Source of the DNA: Azospirillum sp. TSH100
GTDB taxonomy: Bacteria; Pseudomonadota; Alphaproteobacteria; Azospirillales; Azospirillaceae
Length of the DNA stretch: 64,000 nt
Assembly: GCF_004923295.1 (NCBI RefSeq)
Contig: NZ_CP039640.1
Span: 186,001-250,000 of the forward strand
Reading direction: 5' to 3'
This document shows, piece after piece, positions 61,032-64,000 of the stretch; the stretch's first letter is position 1; every line of letters starts with the position of its first letter. The notes below the pieces were generated by a model. The model saw nothing but the letters and a program-made list of their open reading frames with translations, did no database searches and was not told the origin of the DNA. Made by a program: the position numbers and the translations under genes.

Positions 61032-61251
61032 CCGCCCCGTCTCCGTCCTGCCCGACCCTGGCCCCACGGCCCCATGCCAATTGCTGTAATCCAAAGCCGG
61101 AACCGGAAGCCACGACTTTCCACCCGCGCGACTTTCCGCCCTGGTGGCGCATCATCGCATTCCCGGCATTTCGCCATGGCACCCGGCAGGACGAGACGCT
61201 ACACCTAGCCTCCGTCGCCACCTTCGGCAGTCCCTTCGGGAGAGCAGCCCC

Positions 61252-63189
61252 ATGTGCGGTTTCGCCGGCTTCGCCGGACCCGGCGGCGAGCGCGACCTCG
61301 CCGTCATGACCAGCATCATCCGTCACCGCGGTCCCGACGACGACGGCGTCTATGCCGACAAGGCCGGGGTCGACACCAGCGGCGCCTTGGCCGTCCATCT
61401 GGGCTTCCGCCGCCTCGCCATCATCGACATCGAGGGCGGCCACCAGCCGATGGCGACGGCGGAGGGCGATCTGGTCATCGTCTACAATGGCGAGATCTAC
61501 AACGCGCCAGAGTTGCGCCGCGCGCTGGAGCAGGCCGGCCACCGGTTCGTCACCGACCATTCCGACACCGAGGTGCTACTGCACGGCTACCGGGAATGGG
61601 GCCTGGACATGCTGGAGCGGCTGAACGGCATGTTCGCCTTCTGCCTCTACGACCGCCGTGGCGGCCGGCTGGTGTTCGGCCGCGACCGTTTCGGCAAGAA
61701 GCCGCTGTTCTACGCCGAGACGCCGGACGGGCTGGTCTTCGCGTCGGAGGCCACCGCCGTGCTGTCGCACCCGTCGGTGCCGGACACGCTGGACCGCACC
61801 GCGCTGGTCAAATATTTCGCCTACGGCTTCATCCCGGCGCCGCTGACCGCCCATGCCGCGGTGCGCAAGCTGCCGGGCGGCTGCAGCATGGTCTACGACC
61901 TGAGCAGCCGCCGGCTGTCGGTCAGCCGCTACTGGGAATACCGGATGGTGGTGGACGACCAGCCGCCGGGCGGTCCCGACCAGTGGGCGGAGGAGCTGCG
62001 CGAGCTGCTGGACCGTGCGGTGGAACGCCGCATGCTGAGCGACGTGCCGGTCGGCTTCTTCCTGTCCGGCGGCATCGACAGCGCCGCCATCGTGGCGCTC
62101 GCGGCCCGGCACCGCGACCCGGCGTCGATGAAGACCTTCACCATCGGCTTCGACGAGCCGAGCTTCGACGAGAGCGGCTATGCCGCCGATGCCGCGCGCC
62201 ATTACGGCACCGACCATGCCTGCCGCACGCTGAACCTCGACACCGCGGCGGGGATGCTGCCGGAGCTGCTGGGCCGGCTGGACGACCCCATCGCCGATCC
62301 CTCCATCCTGCCGACGCATCTGCTGTCGCGCTTCGCCCGCGAACGGGTGACGGTGGCGCTGACCGGCGATGGCGGCGACGAGCTGTTCGCGGGGTACGAC
62401 ACCTTCGACGCGCTCAGGACGGCGCGGCTCTACCACCATACCGTCCCCCGCCCGCTGCACCGGCTGGCCGAGGCGGTGGCCCACCGGCTGCCGCGCTCGG
62501 ATCGCAACATGAGCTTCGACTTCAAGCTGCGCCGGGCGCTGCGCGGGCTGGGTCACCGGCCGGCGCACTGGATGCCGGCCTGGCTGGGTCCGGCCTCGGT
62601 GGAGGAGGTGTCGCGGCTGTTCGGCGTCGAGCTGAGCGCCGACGAGCTGTATGACGAGGCCGACGCGCTGTGGCGCTCCGGCGCCAGCCGGCACGACGTC
62701 GACCGCTCCATCGAGTTCTACGGCCGCTTCTATCTGGGCGAGAACCTTCTCATCAAGGCCGACCGCGCCAGCATGTTCTGCTCGCTGGAGACGCGCTCGC
62801 CCTTCCTCGACCGCGACCTTGTCGCCTTCGTCAGCCGACTGCCGGCCGGGGTGAAGCTTCAGCCGAATGGGCTTCGCGGCGGCACCCGCAAATGGATCCT
62901 CAAGAAGGCGATGGCGCCGCTGCTGCCGCCGGCGATCCTGTCGCGGCCCAAGAAGGGCTTCGGCATCCCCTTGAGCCGCTGGCTGCGCCACCTGCCCCAG
63001 CCGCCGCTTGACACCGCGGCGCGCATCGGGGTGGACGGCAAGTGGCTGGCTGCGCGCTGGGACGAGCACCGCAGCGGACAGGCCGATCACCGCGGCCTGC
63101 TGTGGGCCTGGACCGCGCTCGCCACCGCGCTGGACCGCCCGGCCCAGACTCCGGCACCGACCCCGGCACCGATGGAAAACGCAGCATGA
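61252..63189 (+). CDS. asnB: glutamine-dependent asparagine synthetase (glycan-cluster paralogue)
   Basis: 645 residues from ATG 61252 with GGGAGAG upstream. The glutaminase nucleophile Cys2 is in MCGFAGFAG, with IIRHRGPDDDGVY (about 22-34) and YNGEIYNAPELR (about 82-93). The synthetase PP-loop is FFLSGGIDSAAI (about 268-279), followed by VALTGDGGDELFAGYDTF (about 365-382). A protein this complete may make asparagine, but genes of this type in polysaccharide clusters are often used to amidate sugar acids or peptide parts of glycans. It overlaps the next gene by ATGA. Confidence 0.9.
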   Translation: MCGFAGFAGPGGERDLAVMTSIIRHRGPDDDGVYADKAGVDTSGALAVHLGFRRLAIIDIEGGHQPMATAEGDLVIVYNGEIYNAPELRRALEQAGHRFVTDHSDTEVLLHGYREWGLDMLERLNGMFAFCLYDRRGGRLVFGRDRFGKKPLFYAETPDGLVFASEATAVLSHPSVPDTLDRTALVKYFAYGFIPAPLTAHAAVRKLPGGCSMVYDLSSRRLSVSRYWEYRMVVDDQPPGGPDQWAEELRELLDRAVERRMLSDVPVGFFLSGGIDSAAIVALAARHRDPASMKTFTIGFDEPSFDESGYAADAARHYGTDHACRTLNLDTAAGMLPELLGRLDDPIADPSILPTHLLSRFARERVTVALTGDGGDELFAGYDTFDALRTARLYHHTVPRPLHRLAEAVAHRLPRSDRNMSFDFKLRRALRGLGHRPAHWMPAWLGPASVEEVSRLFGVELSADELYDEADALWRSGASRHDVDRSIEFYGRFYLGENLLIKADRASMFCSLETRSPFLDRDLVAFVSRLPAGVKLQPNGLRGGTRKWILKKAMAPLLPPAILSRPKKGFGIPLSRWLRHLPQPPLDTAARIGVDGKWLAARWDEHRSGQADHRGLLWAWTALATALDRPAQTPAPTPAPMENAA

Positions 63190-64000
63190 GCTTAGACAGT
63201 CTGGATCGCCCGCGTCCCCAGACACGCGGGGGAGCGGGCGGGCATGCCATTGCCCGCATCCTGGTCGGGCTGCTGCTGGGGCTGGGGACGCTGATCGTCG
63301 CCTATCAGTTCGGCATGAACATGCATGCCAGCACCGGCCTGCCCTATTGGGACGACTGGGGCTATTTCTTCGGCACCGCCCAGGGCGTGCAGCAGCCGCT
63401 GACCGTCCACTCGATCTTCGCCAAGGACAGCGACCATGTCGCGCCCTTCTTCAAGCTGCTGACACACGGGCTGTGGCAGGCCGTCGGCGTCGATTTCCTC
63501 GCCTTCCGGCTTCTCGGCTGGCTGGCCTTCGCCGCCATGCTCGCCTCTTACGCCCTGGTGCTGCTGCGCGATTGCGTGCGCTCGGCCTGGGATGGGGTGC
63601 CGGTCGTGGCGGCCGGGCTGTTCCTGACCGGCACGCTGAACAACGAGTATTTCTATTACCAGCACATGGGTCTGGCCCAGCCGATCTTCTTCACCTGCCT
63701 GTTCCTGTTCCTGCACACGCTGGCCCGCGGCCGGCTGCTGCTGGCGACGCTGTTCCTGCTGGCCTTCGGCTCCACCGGGGTGTTCGGCGCCAGCTATGCC
63801 CTTGGGGCGGCCGGGGCCGGGGCGGTGCTGGCCCTGCGCCGGGATGGGGAGCGGGCCAGCGAACTGAAAGACGGCCGGACGCTGGTGGCGGTCGGCGGCG
63901 GGCTGCTGCTGACCGTGGCGATGCTGTGGATGACCTTCCACGGCTCCTACGCCAACCACACCGGCCAGCCGCTGGTGCTGCCCTGGCATGCCGGCTTCTG
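63186..64000 (+). CDS. multi-pass membrane protein, 3' end outside the window
   Basis: Starts with ATG overlapping the asnB stop and is open to the window edge, at least 271 residues. A short cytoplasmic N-terminus (about 25 residues) is followed by a first membrane segment (ILVGLLLGLGTLIVAYQF, about 26-43) and then at least five more hydrophobic stretches (for example WLAFAAMLASYALVLL, PIFFTCLFLFLHTL, LLLATLFLLAFGSTGVF). A polar loop with YWDDWGYFFG (about 53-62) has the kind of acidic pair found at the catalytic site of GT-C membrane glycosyltransferases. Family assignment is tentative because the C-terminus is missing. Confidence 0.65.
   Translation, partial: MSLDSLDRPRPQTRGGAGGHAIARILVGLLLGLGTLIVAYQFGMNMHASTGLPYWDDWGYFFGTAQGVQQPLTVHSIFAKDSDHVAPFFKLLTHGLWQAVGVDFLAFRLLGWLAFAAMLASYALVLLRDCVRSAWDGVPVVAAGLFLTGTLNNEYFYYQHMGLAQPIFFTCLFLFLHTLARGRLLLATLFLLAFGSTGVFGASYALGAAGAGAVLALRRDGERASELKDGRTLVAVGGGLLLTVAMLWMTFHGSYANHTGQPLVLPWHAGF

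Noticed and set aside
1..64000. tRNA, rRNA, insertion sequences and transposase or integrase genes
   Set aside because: None was seen by reading both strands for typical features. Small RNA genes cannot be excluded without a search tool.

Overview
The window is a GC-rich, gene-dense stretch of bacterial DNA. It looks like a Rhodospirillales alphaproteobacterium, and Azospirillum or a relative is my best guess. That guess rests on base composition, frequent GTG and TTG starts, and the many TPR-fused glycosyltransferases; no rRNA or other marker gene is present to confirm it. Nearly the whole window is devoted to making, decorating and exporting surface glycans and one very large surface or secreted protein.

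Layout. 3-7755: a partial protein of DUF4214-like units, two large overlapping GT-B-like proteins of unknown acceptor, and a GT4 glycosyltransferase with C-terminal DUF4214 units. 8043-10820: a sugar C-methyltransferase-like gene and manC. 11363-13020: four small genes resembling phage tail-fibre and accessory proteins. 13034-14011: fcl. 14253-19294: a type I secretion operon (ABC transporter, HlyD-like adaptor, Sel1-repeat protein). 19575-31908: TPR-GT41 (O-GlcNAc-transferase-like), GT4 and TPR glycosyltransferases, an AT-rich sulfotransferase, two methyltransferases and a TPR-fucosyltransferase candidate. 32234-34800: gmd, a gmd paralogue and a small unknown gene, ending in a clear terminator. 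35002-42966: a 2654-residue protein made of about 94 units of 26 residues with an RTX-style C-terminus. 43669-50883: TPR-GT9-DUF6165, TPR-methyltransferase and two GT2 enzymes. 50897-61031: a minus-strand operon with rfbF, rfbG, rfbH, two reductase-like SDR genes, rfbE, two glycosyltransferases and an FkbM methyltransferase. 61252-64000: an asparagine synthetase paralogue and a membrane protein cut by the window edge.

How they fit. ManC, Gmd and Fcl give a route from mannose-1-phosphate to GDP-L-fucose, and the HxRRGD-containing TPR protein is a plausible user. RfbF, RfbG and RfbH, one SDR reductase and RfbE give a route to a CDP-3,6-dideoxyhexose, with tyvelose predicted because an RfbE-type 2-epimerase is present. 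The type I exporter is the natural candidate to secrete the giant repeat protein, which lacks a signal peptide and has a C-terminal type I-like tail. The GT41 enzyme and other transferases might glycosylate that Ser/Thr-rich protein; this is inference.

The most unusual element is the giant repeat protein. Each 26-residue unit carries one RTX-like nonapeptide, and the units are organised in higher-order periods of 12 units (936 bp) in the centre and 5 units (390 bp) toward both ends.
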